DNA from: Azolla caroliniana
Lineage: Eukaryota; Polypodiophyta
Length of the DNA stretch: 64,000 nucleotides
NCBI GenBank assembly: GCA_043228905.1
Contig: JBHGNT010000007.1
Coordinates: forward strand, 8,432,001-8,496,000
Reading direction: 5' to 3'
In this document: one piece after another, positions 33,231 to 44,988 of the stretch
Position numbering within the stretch: the first letter of the stretch is position 1
How the letters are laid out: every line of letters begins with the position of its first letter
The notes under the pieces: model-generated
What the model saw: the letters and a program-made list of their open reading frames with translations, nothing else
Database searches by the model: none
What the model was told of the DNA's origin: nothing
Program-made: the position numbers and the translations under genes

Positions 33231-34700
33231 GGGCTCCTTCGTATTGGTGTCGGTTTTGGTTGCCTTCCGGTTCGCCTAGCCTTTATGTGATTCGGCTCGT
33301 CTGAAACACTCTTCTCGACCAAATCGGTTGTCTCCGATTCATCTTCTTCCAAGCCCTTTGACAAGATCTTACCACTACTTGGTCTTGGCCTTCATCTTCA
33401 GGTCGGCTCTGCCGCTAGTCTTGACTTCCTCAGCTCTGTTTCCCTTTTGTTCAGTTGGTTCCAGCTCCGGCTCGTTTTTTGGACACTCTCACTATATCTG
33501 TCCTCGGCTTCTTCAACCATCGAATTCCACATCCGATTCAGCTTTTCAGACTTCATCTCTCTTCCTCTCGCTTTAACTTTCACTACTTCTCCCACCACTT
33601 GACCGAATCAACTTTCTCCGATTCGCTCCCGCTCTTGTCCGAATCGGATGTCCCCGATTCGCCTTCTTTTTGGCCCTTGACAACATCTACCCAGGTCTTC
33701 GTCCTAGCCTTCACTTGGTCGGCTCTGGCCTTCTTGGCTTTGCCACCAATCTTGCCTCTCTCAACTCTGCCTCCCCCTTGTTCGCCTCCCCCTTGTTCGG
33801 TTGGCTCTGGCTCTGACTCGTTTATTTGGCCAGTCCCCCCTGCATTCGTCCTCGACTTCTTCAGCCGTCCCGAAATTGAACTCTACATTTGATTCATCTC
33901 TCTAGACTTTATCTCTCCTCTAGTTCTCCCGCTCCCGACTTCTCCCCTCCGAGTTTGGCATGTCGAGGTGCTATAAGCCAAGCATACTTAAAAATTGCCG
34001 CAACTTGTCTAGGCCGAAAGGTTTGATGAAGATATCAATAGCTTGTCGATCCTCGGAACATACAAAAGTTCGACTTCGTTGGAGAGAACTCACACGAGGT
34101 CAAAATGATAGTGCACCTATATGTGCTTTGTTTGAGAGTGGAACACGGGGTTCTTCGCAAGTTGGATGCTACTGAGGTTGTCGTAGTATTTGACTGTCGG
34201 ATTAGATAACTCCATTTGCAGATCCCTCAGGAGCCTCTTGAGCCAGATGACTTTGCATGTAGTGACAACCGCTCCTCGGTATTCTACCTTAGTACCTGAC
34301 AATGCCACTATTAGCTGTTTCTTGCTGCTCCATGCGATCACCGCACTTCCCAAGGAAAAAGTGTAGCCGGAAGTTGATCGATGATCACTAGCATTTCCAG
34401 CCCAGTCGACATCTGTGTAGCCGACAAGCTGTTCGGCTACACTAGTCTGATACAACATCGTCCTATCCTTAGTACTATTGACATATCGTAATATCCTCTG
34501 TGTGCATTGAAGGTGTTCAATCATCGACTGCGACATGAACTGACTAATCAGTCTGACTGGATAGCTGAGGTTCGGACGGGTGATGGTCAAGTATATTAGG
34601 CTTCTGACTATCTATGGGAACTGTGTCGGGTCATAGGACATTCCCGATTTGAGGGGAAGCATCACGTTTCGTGCTAGGATCAGAACCGTCCGTATGTTCG
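33231..34700 (-). pseudogene. Copia-C RT/RNase H end and 3' extension
   Basis: Minus strand, 34700 to about 33970: RT end and RNase H (ITRPNLSYPVRLISQFM, YTDVDWAGNASDHRSTSG, SLGSAVIAWSSKKQ, QLAKNPVFHSQTKHI), with a stop after PTQFP near 34615. Beyond the RNase H end lies the charged 3' extension (EFNFGTAEE) related to copia-A 2158-2578, broken by stops and cut by gypsy-1 at 33230. Cut off at 34700 within RT. Confidence 0.85.
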
Positions 34701-34880
34701 CCCTAGATGTATATATACACATACAACATTTATGGATATTTACAAATATAGCCTCTGAATCGGCTATTAAATAGATTTTTCGATTTCGGCCTCGGCCTAT
34801 CGGTCTCAGCCGAATTTCCTATCGACACCCTATTCGATTCGACTCGTACTCTTCCCATTTGGAGGGACCTGTGTCGAATA
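34695..34880 (-). repeat. Fragment of a copia-E-type LTR
   Basis: On the minus strand it begins ACAGGTCCCTCC...GGG and later has GAGGCTATATTTGTAAATA, both shared with the copia-E LTR (38874) and solo LTR (47035). Only about 185 bp remain. Confidence 0.5.
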
Positions 34881-35204
34881 CTGATCTATAATGACCGTAT
34901 TCACATTGTATCTTGGGCATACTAGACTTGGGAAAATTCTATAAATATGTCAAAGGGTAGTTGCCCTAGCCCATTTGGTATATAAGGGGATTTGTAACCT
35001 AGTCTGTTGTTGTTGCTATTGTTAGAGAGCTTCTGAATAAAAGCGTTATGCCTTGTGTGCCTCTCTGTCTCTCCATCTCTGCTTCTCTCTCTCTCTCTCC
35101 CTCACGCTGATTCTCTGATCTTACCACTTCTACCTTGTTAACTCAATGATCTTTATCTCAAGACGTTGTTTATGTTTCCGCTTTGATGGTCTCAGTTCCC
35201 AACA
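34881..35204 (+). repeat. Probable 5' LTR of copia-D
   Basis: Ends CCCAACA three bases before a copia primer site. Contains GGTATATAAGG (about 34978), a good TATA box, and a pyrimidine-rich U5. The left boundary is uncertain; a TGTGTCG start at 34870 is the alternative. Confidence 0.5.
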
Positions 35205-35206
35205 TT

Positions 35207-35220
35207 TGGTATCAAAGCAG
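35207..35220 (+). promoter_or_regulatory. Primer binding site of copia-D
   Basis: TGGTATCAAAGCAGAG, a one-base variant of the initiator tRNA-Met primer site of plant copia elements. Confidence 0.75.
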
Positions 35221-36139
35221 AGTTTTTCAAACCGCTACCGATAGTGATTTATTTTCAACAACTTTCTTGCCCCAGTCTTCCTTGAAGAACCTGAGTTCAA
35301 GATCTCATCTAGAGGAGAGAAAGAAAACTGAAGATTTGCACTCTACTTCGCTAGATCACTCTTAAGGTAAGCCAATCAGCTGTACCTTGCTTCTTTGATT
35401 GGAACTGCTAGGAGTAGAATCTTCATCAAATCCGCCTTGATCATGCTTTACAGGTTAGACACTTTCTACTCATTTGTTGTAACCTCTCAAAGTAGATCCA
35501 ACTCTAGGGAACAACCCCAATCCACGTTGCATTCGGTTGAACGACACTCGGGAGGACAAGTTGGCTCCGTCCCTCTCATCATTGCAGTCACCCGAAGCAA
35601 GATTAGCCTGGATAATCGGCACATAATCTGTGATCGACATCTTGAAATTGACATTCAACATTGAATAAGCAAATTTGAGTCCAATTTGGCTAAGTAGATT
35701 GATTGTAGTCACTTCAGACAGAATCCGCCAATAGTCGAAGTCGATTCAACTTGTGTCCAAATCCGACTAGAACAACATTGAGTGAGCTAGTCAGCCGCAC
35801 TCCACCACTCTTTGTATTTGACTCCGGACAAAGTCTAGTAAATCGACACAGATGGCATCAACATCTAGCTCGTTAGAGATGAGTCTAGGAAAATTCGATG
35901 GATTGAATTTCAACTTCTGGAAGGAGCAAATGCAAGACTATTTGATAGTCAAAGGTAAGATAGATCCAATCGAGAATGAAAACCCTCCAGAAGGAATCAA
36001 GCCGAATGAATGGATGAAACTTGATAGAATTTTCTGAGCCATCATTCGGATGCACCTGTCAGAGTGAGTGTACTTCACAGTGCAATCGTGTTCGACTGCC
36101 TTTCAACTATGGAAGACATTGTCGGACATCTTTGCAACC

Positions 36140-36785
36140 TGCGGACATAGATTGACATATTCGCATTCGTGGGGTTTCCCATTCGAATGCAAATGAATAC
36201 GCATACGAATGCATTGTCAAGTATTCATTGAACCCAAAAAGAAAGAAAAAAAGAGAGTACAATAACTCCCTTTCTTAGTTTCTTAGGATAAAAAAAAGGG
36301 ACTTGACAATAAAAAAGGACATTAAAAGAGGAACTTGACACTAATAAATTTTTTTATAATAAATGTAAACATATTTGTTTTATTTTTAATAAATAAATAA
36401 AATAAAATAAAGGGTCATTAATTCCTCACTTTTTATTCTCTCAAAATTTATGGATATTTTATTTTTATCTTGACATTAAAAATTGGACTTCACACGAATC
36501 ATATTTCTATAATAAATATAAAAATATTCGAGTTTTTAAAAAATTAATTAATTAAAATAAAGGTTCATAAAATCCCCCCTATTTTATTTGACACTATAAA
36601 GGAGAGTTAATGCTAATCATATTTTTATAATCTATTAATGAATGATTGTTCTTTCTTTAGTGAATTAAATTTATTTAAATAAATAAATAAATAAATATTT
36701 TGTATATTTATTTTGCAAAACGAATGGTTTTATAATATTCTTGAATATTGAGAATATCACGCATGAAGAATATGGAGAATATCAC
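36140..36785. other. AT-rich insertion inside copia-D gag
   Basis: About 640 bp of AT-rich DNA with AAATAAATAAA stretches splits the gag between FATC and VNLCLRIKQ. Its left end has mirror-like CATTCGCATTCG / CGAATGCAAATG words. No ORF or TIR pair could be fixed; probably a small non-autonomous insertion. Confidence 0.45.
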
Positions 36786-38873
36786 ACATGTGTCAATCTA
36801 TGCTTGCGGATAAAACAATTCGACTCTGTCCAGGCACACATGAACGAGTATGAAAGTTTAAGCTCCCAGATCTCGGCTCAAGGAATGACAATAGAAGATA
36901 AACTGGGAGAGATGTTGCTCATGAGTAGGCTCCCCCCTTCGTGGGAAACTTTCGTCACAACTGTGTGCAATGCTTCTACTGTCGCGGTGAAGTACTCCGA
37001 AGTTACGAGCGCAATACTGACTAAAGCAAGTTCGAAGGAAATCGTTTGCAAAAGATTCGATAGATGAAGCTTATGTAGTACAAGGTTCGGCCAACCGACC
37101 GAACATTCGAGGAAGAAGTTCTTCTTGACAACCGAACAATCAGCGAAGTTGGAGTAAGTCCCTGGACAATCGAATTTGCAACTATTGCAAGAAACCCGGG
37201 CACATCAAAGCCGATTGCCATGCACTCAAAGCTAAGAATGATAAGGCTCAACAAACTTATCAAAAGAGTGGCTGGCATCAAGAGGTCAATTACATCGGCT
37301 CTTTAGCCGAAGTATTGTCGAACAACCCGAACATACTAACCGTTGAAAACCTAGTCGAATAAGAAGGTCTTCTTACGATTGAGGAATCGAGCACATGGCT
37401 CTTGGATTCAGGTGCATCCTACCATGTGATCCCCCACAGATCCCAGTTTCGTCAATATTCGGCCTGACACTCTGACGCAGTACAAGTCAGAAATTTGTAG
37501 CACTGCGCTATTATAGGACTTGGGACTGTAGAATTCAATCTCCCAATTGGTTCTACATTAGTACTAGACAATGTTTGACATGTACCTGAGCTCTCAAGTC
37601 CTTTGATCTCATTCCGACAATTGGATGAAGACATCATCTGTGCTGGCTTCTCATCAGGAGGGTGGATACTCCATAGGGGGAACCTCCTGCTTGCTCGAGG
37701 ACCAAAAATACATTCGTTGTACCCGTTATAAGTCACACTCAGAAAGGGTGACTTGTTCCTGGTTGACATTCCATTGTCATCACTATGACATGCACGACTT
37801 GGACACCTGAACAAGGCCAACATCATGCATCTATCTAGAGCCGGATACATCCCTAAACGCTTATTCTCTGATCTTCAGTTCTGCAGAGCATTGCCAATAT
37901 GGCAAACAAATAGCTGCATCACACCCGACATCAACACCGAGAGAATCGAGTCCACTCGATCTGGTCCACTCGGACGTTTGTGGTCCTATGCCGCATCAGT
38001 CTCTCGACGGTGCCTTGTACTTCGTCAGCTTTATTGACGACTCGAATCACAAGGTGGGGGCTTATCTTATCAAAACCAAAGATCAAGTGTTGTCGATTCT
38101 TTCCAAATGGCTCACTATGGTAGAGAACCAATCCAGTCGAAAGCGGAAATGCCTTCGAACTGATAATGGAGGAGAGTTCAAGTCTGAAGAATTCATTAGA
38201 TTTTGCTGACAACGCGGCATTCGACGTGAATATAGGGCACCATATGGTCCGAAGCAGAATGGAATTGCCGAGCGGATGAATCAGACAATTCAGGATAGGA
38301 TATTATCCATGCTTCAACACTCTGGATTGTCGGATGGCTTCTGGGCAGAGGCCCTACTTATGGCAATACACATAATCAATATGTCGCCGTGTAGGCCTCT
38401 AGGACTTCGAATACTTCAGGAATTATGGACTGGCAGTAAGCCGAATTATGACAAGATGAGGATTTTCCGATGCGAGGCATACGCCGCAAACTTGCACTAA
38501 GGACCAGGAAATGCATTTTCCTGGGTTATGGACCAGACGACAAGTACGGATATCGACTCTGGGACCTTGAGACAGACAGATCGTCCGAAGTTCAGACGTA
38601 ATGTTCAATGAGTCAACTATGCATAAGACGGCCGAAAGGCCTATTAAAGTTTGAAGGGTAGTTTTTTCAGATGTGCCAACCCTTCACAAAGGCCTAGCCC
38701 ATAACACAAGGTCGGCTTCATGGGTAACCGAATCCTCAAGCCTTGACTTGGCAGTGACTGACTCAGCACAATTGAATGACTCGACATTGGACCATTCGAC
38801 TCTAACACTTGATGCGACTAGGCCAGTCATACCTTGAATATCCGAGAGATTGTCGCAACCCCCTAGAGAGGTA

Positions 38874-39181
38874 TGTTGGGAAATAGGTCCCTCAGGATGG
38901 GATCTGGTTATGAATGAAGAGGACCCTCTGAGAACCGGAAGAGATCTGAAAACCGGATCGGATGGACTTGGTGAAAACCGGAAGAGATCTGGGAACCAGA
39001 TCGGATGGACCCAATGAGAACCGGAAGAGAAGACATATTTGTAAATATGTTTTGAGTAAGCCTATTGAGGCTATATTTGTAAATAGCCCTAAGTTCATAT
39101 GAGTATAAATATGACTTAGGGCAATCACAGATGTGTGGTTGTTGTCATATTGTTGTATGTGCATAACTGTTGTATAAAGAG

Positions 39182-39261
<80 letters not shown>

Positions 39262-39548
39262 TATACAAAGCGATGCTCTATTGTAACCGCCGCTTGGCGA
39301 AGATATAGAGCTCGAGGTCGTTGCCTCCGAGTATCTGATAGTATCTTTCTTATATAGTGATAGCTTGGAGTCTGTGGGCTCCCGTGGTTTTTCCCTATTA
39401 GGGTTTTCCATGTAAACATCTTGTGTACTTTCCATTGCTTGTGTGAGTACGTGCGTTCACTCTCTATTTCACATTTCTGTGTTTCATTCTCATTGAAGTG
39501 ATTCAAGACTCGGTTGTGGCCGAGCAATATTCCACGCTATTCTCTTCA
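38874..39548 (+). repeat. 5' LTR of copia-E (675 bp)
   Basis: Starts TGTTGGGAAATAGGTCCCTC and ends TCTCTTCA three bases before the primer site. Includes an (AG)n microsatellite of about 74 bp (39184-39257). Same family as the solo LTR at 47035 and the minus LTR at 61030-61818. Confidence 0.85.
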
Positions 39549-39551
39549 AAC

Positions 39552-39563
39552 TGGTATCAGAGC
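39552..39563 (+). promoter_or_regulatory. Primer binding site of copia-E
   Basis: TGGTATCAGAGC, the initiator tRNA-Met complement. Confidence 0.85.
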
Positions 39564-39577
39564 GAACAACACAGGAA

Positions 39578-40684
39578 ATGGAAGAATCGTTCGGCAGCAT
39601 GTTCAAGCTCATCGGCTCCAACTACTCAGTGTGGAAGTCGAAGGTGAGGGATATGCTGCTGGTTAAAGATCTTTGGTTTCGGGTTCAATTCGGGGACAAG
39701 AGACCGGATAAGATCAACGCTCCAATGTGGGAGGTGATGCACATGAAGACAACATCATACATCCGGTGCTTCAGCACATGAAGACAACAACATACATCCG
39801 GTGCTTCGTCGACATGAGCCTGTACAACAACTTCAATGAAGAAAGTAAGGCTCATGAACTCTGGGAGAAGATCAACATCATGTTCCAGAACAAGAATGCC
39901 GTTAATCGGGTTTCGATATTCTGGAAGCTAGTGAGGCTCTGGTACTAGGACGACTCCAATATGGTGGAACACATGAATGCCTTCCAACAGCTGATACATC
40001 AAGCCACCTCATTGGAAGTACTCGCATTACTCATGCTCGGTTCCCTCCCGGATAGTTGGGAGACGCTAGTTGTCACGTTGGGCAACGCCGGGCGGGAAGG
40101 AAGACAATTGTCCCTAGCAAGAGTCAAGTCAAGCTTGCTAGATGAAGAAGCTCGCCGGAACAACCGGGAGTCCGGAACCGATCCCAAGGCCCTGGTTACG
40201 GAAGATGACCATAATCGGGGAAGAGGCCGGTATCAGAGTCCCCAAATCCGAGACAAATCGGGGACAAGGTCGATGTCAAGGTAGAGGCCTACTTGCTTCT
40301 ACTGTGGGAAGCCCAGGAACTTCCGGAAGAACTGTCGGCATTTCCGGAAAGAGAAAGGAACCAACAGTTCCGATTCGAAGAAGGGTTCGGACCGGAAAGG
40401 CTCGGATCGGAAGGGAACGTCGGAAATCGTGACAAGTGAAGAAAAACTAATGCTCATTACCAAGGAGAATTAGTTAAACCTTTTCAGCGACGAGACAACG
40501 GGGGTAGTTGAATCCAGAGCATCGTTTCACTGGACACCGAGCTGGAGATGCTTCTCATCCTACACAACGGGAGATCACGGTTGTGTCCGGATGGGGAATG
40601 AAGGAACATGCCGAATTGTCGGCATAAGAGATGTGTTGTTGACGACATCAACCGGATGCAAGTTGCTGCTGAAGGATGTCCGAC
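39578..40684 (+). pseudogene. Copia-E gag and start of protease
   Basis: Starts at ATG 39578 (MEESFGSMFKLIGSNYSVWK). A ~35-bp tandem duplication (ATGAAGACAACA...GGTGCTTC, 39745-39812) creates a stop at 39779. Further stops at about 39946 and 40282. The zinc knuckle TCFYCGKPRNFRKNC near 40290 has lost its His. Continues to the protease-downstream region (VRMGNEGTCRIVGI) and is interrupted by gypsy-2 at 40685. The rest lies at 48464-49546 and 54709 onward. Confidence 0.85.
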
Positions 40685-40688
40685 ACGT

Positions 40689-41417
40689 TGTCGCGCCTTT
40701 CGGCGCCGGATCGTTTGCGTGAGTCGGGTGGGAACCACTGAGGTTTTGGACTAGGAGAAAAGAAAATTCTAAGGCAATGAAGAATATGGAATATGTTGTA
40801 AGAAAGAAAGATATGAAAAACTCGTGAATCCCATGAGTATAGTGTATTAGTGAGTACTCAGATTAAGAGAGAAAAATAGTTAGCAAATTTGTGAATCCCA
40901 CAATTATATTATATTAATCCACCCTTGTAAAATAAGCAACAACAACCAATACATCTTTCTCTCCTCCTTATATAAGGATGGAAGAGGCTAAGCATAGGTT
41001 CATGCTTTTTCTAAAGTGTTCATGCACACTAAATGTGCATGAGTTGCCTCTTTACACTATGCTTTTATTTCCTAAATATAGTGCTCATGCTCGCTATATG
41101 TGCACGAGTCATTTTTTATTGGTGTACATTTTTCTTATAAATAAAGTATTCACGCATTCTAAAAAATGCATGACTTACCTTTTAATAAAGGTAGGCGTAA
41201 ATAAAGGTCTTATATGTATTAAATCTATATTTAAAACACTTAGGATAAGTTAGTACAATGGTAAGGTTGGGGTTTGTTTATGTGGAGGTATAGGGTTCAA
41301 ATCTTGTCCTATGCACGTAATAAATATTTTTAATATTTTATTTTATGTATTATACGTACTTTAAATCGGATATAGTATTTTACATATTTCACGTAGTGTG
41401 TGATTCACACTACGACA
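40689..41417 (-). repeat. 3' LTR of gypsy-2 (729 bp)
   Basis: In plus orientation TGTCGCGCC...TACGACA; keeps the TGTCG/CGACA ends of gypsy-1. Minus-strand polypurine tract at 41418-41437 (GGGTTTGGAGGGGGCGAG) adjoins it. The LTR body is AT-rich, unlike that of gypsy-1. Confidence 0.9.
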
Positions 41418-41473
41418 CTCGCCCCCTCCAAACCCACACATCCTCCGGTATGTGCCGAAGTCCCCGATGCTTG

Positions 41474-44400
41474 CTATTCACCTTCATCCGAAGCTTCCTC
41501 CGATTCTCCCCTTAAGTTGATTATGAGTTGTAATCCACTTTCTTCGCTTTCCGCATCACCGTGATCTTCGTCCGATTGCTCCTTCTTGTCGGTCTTGTCT
41601 AGGATCACATAGGGTTCTTCATCAGTCCGCTTCTTGAAAATCTTCACCCATTTCCTAGCTATAGGCACTCGTAGCATCGTTCCATCCAACTCGCATAGTC
41701 GGTAAGGTCCATTGTTGAAAACTTTCCGAACCTCGTATGGCTTGAACCACCTTTTCGTGAACTTCCCATCGTTGTATGTTGATGATCCAAACTACTGTCG
41801 TAGACAATCACCCAATCTCCTTCTTCAATCTTCCGTGGTCGTAGTCGGTGCTTTGTGTCGAACCAACTTTTATTCCGGAATCACGCTTCTTGTTATCGGC
41901 GTATGGCTTCCACTATGTCTTCCGGTCTTCCCTCTAGTTGTCGTATCCGGACCGCTAGTAGTTCTTCCCGGCTCATCTCTTCCTTCCACGGTAGCACTGT
42001 CCATGTCGCGATCGCGGTTTCCGTTTGCATTACCGGTGCTTGTCCGGTCATGAGTTCTGCCGGCATGTGTCGGTTACGGAGCTATGCGTCGTCCGATCCG
42101 CCCATAGTGCATACGGAAGCATCTGCGGCCAATCCTTCACCCTTCCATCGCATGCCTTCGCAAGTGCTTTGATGATTGGACTATGTCCTCGTTCGATCTT
42201 CCTGTTGGTTTCCGGATTGTATGCCGTTGTCAGTGTTAACCGAACTCCATGTTTGGTGAAGAATTCCTTAGCTTTATCAGAGTCGAGTTCTCCCCGATCC
42301 ACAATCACTTGTCCTACGCACCCGTACCTGCAAAAAACCTCCTCCAAAAGAAATTGGCATACTGCAGAACACGTTTTCCTTCGTGCACCCGACCTTCTAC
42401 TTGATTTGTGAGATCTTCTCGAGCTAACACCAAGTACTTCTTTTGTCCGATCCCGGTTGGCATGGCTACAATATCGACCATCCATTTGAAGTTGATTGTC
42501 GGTGAGAATGTCGGATGTAACTCATCTCGGTGTCAAACTCCGGAGTAGATTTGACACTTCTTGCAGCTTTCCGTGAATTCCGCTATATCTTTGTACATGT
42601 TCTTCCACCAATATTTTTGTTTGATTTTCACAAAAGTTGCCCATGTTCCTCGATGTCCAGCCCAATCGGATTCGTGAAATTTGGACATTATCCGGTTTCG
42701 TTGCTCTTTCGTCCCGACTACCCGAAGTGGTGTGTCATCCGGTCTTTTCGGCTCCCTCCATATTAATCCATTTTTCAAGAAGAACTTTCGGACTTTCCGC
42801 TTCTTACTTCGGATCTCGGCTCTCTTCTCTTTATTGTCCGATGATTCCTCGATTTCTTGTAGCACTTTCCCGATCAACAAGCTTTCTCCCTCGTATTCTT
42901 CTTCCCGGAATTCTCGGATTACGTTCACCCGGCATATGTGCTTCGAAGCAAAGTAGTCTTCGGAAACTTCTTCATTATCGGATTTGGTTATGTCATCTCC
43001 GAATTGCGCCCTTGATAGCATATCCGCTACTGCATTGTCTTTTCCAGAGATGTGCCGTACCTCCGGATTAAGCAACTTAACATATGAAATCCATCTTAGC
43101 ATAGTCACATCCGGTATCATGCAACACTGCATCATCCCGAGTATCGGAAGCCAATCCGTTTCGATCACTACTTCGGCTCTGATCAAATAATCTCGATCTA
43201 ATTTGATTGCCGACACGACTCCCAATAATTCTCTTTTGATTTGTGCATATCCGCGTTGCCTTTCGTTGAGAACCTTTGCTCCGAATCGGATCGGATATCG
43301 TGAACCATCCGAATCGGTTTGATTGATGACCCATCCGATTCCTGTTGGACTTGTGTCAACTGTTACTATGATTGGTCGGTCATAGTTCGGCTTCTTTAGT
43401 TCTTTTGCCCTCCATAGTGATTTCTTGAGCTTCTTCACAGCTTTGGTATGCTCCAGTTTCCATTCGAACTTCTTACCCTTCCGCAACAAGTGATAGAGTG
43501 GGTCCGCAATATGTGCATAGTGCGGAATCCATATGTGATAGAATGCACATGCTCCAAGAAACCTTCGGACTTCGGATTGTGACTCGCATACTTCTTTCAT
43601 AGCTTGAATCGCATCAATCTTGGTTGGTGACAGTGTTCGGCCGTAGGGCCCACATAGATGTCCGACTACCAATATTTCTTCTTGCCCGAATGCCGATTTC
43701 TCACCGGAAGGTGTTAGGTGCACATCTTCTAAGTTTCGAAGCACTTTCTTGCAATCGCAAATATGGTCGACTACGAACTGTCGGCATCCCCGATCATCCG
43801 TAGTCTCATCTTTTTCTTCCACCGCACATCCTTTTATCGGAATGTCATCTCCGGAATGCAGTCCCGGAGCACCTTGTTCATTGCATTCATCATATGTGCA
43901 ACCGAGTTTGTTGCGCCTTGTGGTAGTGTGCACATACGGACTAATCCTATCGGTGTCCGCATGGTAGTGATGTCGTGGCTCTCCACGGCTAGTTGGAATT
44001 GGTCATATCCGGAGTATAGGTCTCCAATGGAGTATATCACGACTGGCAAATGCTTCCACAAATTCATCCACTATCGGACCGACTCCGGAGTTCTGGATCG
44101 TGACCTTGTTCACCGGTTGCAAGTCTTGGATAAATCGGAGTGACCCATTCTTCTTCAGAACCGTAAACCATCGATTTGAGTACGGAGCATTTGATGGCTC
44201 TAGAATCCCCATCGCCACCTTCTCCTTGAGCAAGTCGATGACTTTCGGAATATGCGCCCGTGGCACCGAAATCAGCTTCAGGTTCCATGGCACATGCTCA
44301 ATCGTGAAGATCACCATCGGCTCCACTATCTTCAGATCAACGCACCCTATCTCCTTCGATGTGAATGCAAATGCTTTCCCATGTTGTTCCAACATCCCTC

Positions 44401-44988
44401 GGAATCGTTCTTTTTCATTTTGTAAAAGGAAACCACCTCCACCGATCCGAAGTTTCTTTCGGGTCTCATCTGTGAAGGCATGTCCGATATCCACGGACTT
44501 CTGAAGTGTCGGATCTCCCGAGACTTCTTTCCTCTTTTGTTCGCTATCGGCGGGTAGTGGTCCTGCGGCCGGTTTCACCTTCTCCACGATCTTGTATTTC
44601 ATACTTACCATTGTTTCTTCTTTGCGGAGCGCATCCGGCCCCATTTTCACAATGATCTTGTACATCTCGACCGATTCCACCGGGACTACCCGATCTCTCT
44701 GGCTTGTATCTTTCGCGAGCTCTTCAAGCCGTTGTAGCGTGCTCCCATAGAACATTTCTTCAACTATTCCCACAATTTCTTCATCTTCTTTTATTATTGA
44801 TGCCAACCGTAACTTATCCTCCACTTTTCGGTATTCTTTCTTCATTCCTCCGGTTACAGTCGTGTACGTAGATGCCCCATCTGGCCCGATTCGTACTTGT
44901 CTTGCTCTGAGAATTTTCTTCCTGTGTGGGGTATCAGGGCTTCTCGAACTATCACTTCCCCACTCTGCAACAATCCGCTCTAAAAATC
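41474..44988 (-). pseudogene. Gypsy-2 pol remnant
   Basis: Opens in the -1 frame at the GATTTTTAG site (44980-44988). RT N-terminal half at 44845-44003 (NGSLRFIQDLQPVNKVTI, DLYSGYDQFQLAVESHDITT). A frameshift near 44020 moves to 43933-42533, with DIPIKGCAVEEKDE, GPYGRTLSPTKIDAIQAMK, RNase H VDTSPTGIGWVINQ and KRELLGVVSAIKLDRDYLI. The integrase runs from the zinc finger (FHESDWAGHRGT, CKKCQIYS) into 42485-42048 (VIVDRGELD, NRKIERGHSP). The C-terminal end lies near 41689-41474. At least four breaks make it dead. It is the best reference for judging gypsy-1: it has Leu where gypsy-1 has TAG. Confidence 0.88.

Larger units (their letters stand above)
18752..34700 (-). mobile_element. Copia-C, truncated and split by two insertions
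   Basis: Minus-strand copia element whose own sequence is only about 2 kb: 34700-33231, 26106-25974 and 19248-18752. The pieces join because the flanks of both inserts resemble the 3' region of copia-A. For example the GCTTTGCTCGCGCTC word near 19217 corresponds to the reverse complement of 2605-2620, and GTTGTCGCGGCATTGGCGCC near 26083 to that of about 2506-2527. The 5' half (LTR, gag, integrase, most of RT) is missing beyond 34700. Confidence 0.75.
35205..38873 (+). pseudogene. Copia-D gag and integrase, 3' truncated
   Basis: Gag starts at ATG 35852 (MASTSSSLEMSLGKFDGLNF), is broken near 36035 and resumes at about 36786 (VNLCLRIKQFDSVQAHMNEY). A zinc knuckle lies near 37170-37212 (CNYCKKPGHIKADC). 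The protease active site is TWLLDSGASYHV near 37398. Integrase core: LVHSDVCGP, CLRTDNGGEF, NGIAERMNQT (37950-38500). Stops and frameshifts occur throughout. RT and RNase H are absent: the element ends where the copia-E LTR begins at 38874. Confidence 0.85.

Noticed and set aside
39184-39257. Long Leu/Ser-repeat ORFs over the (AG)n tract
   Set aside because: Microsatellite translation artefact inside an LTR.
40978-41253. 91-codon ORF repeated at 48020
   Set aside because: It is part of the gypsy-2 LTR and repeats for that reason.
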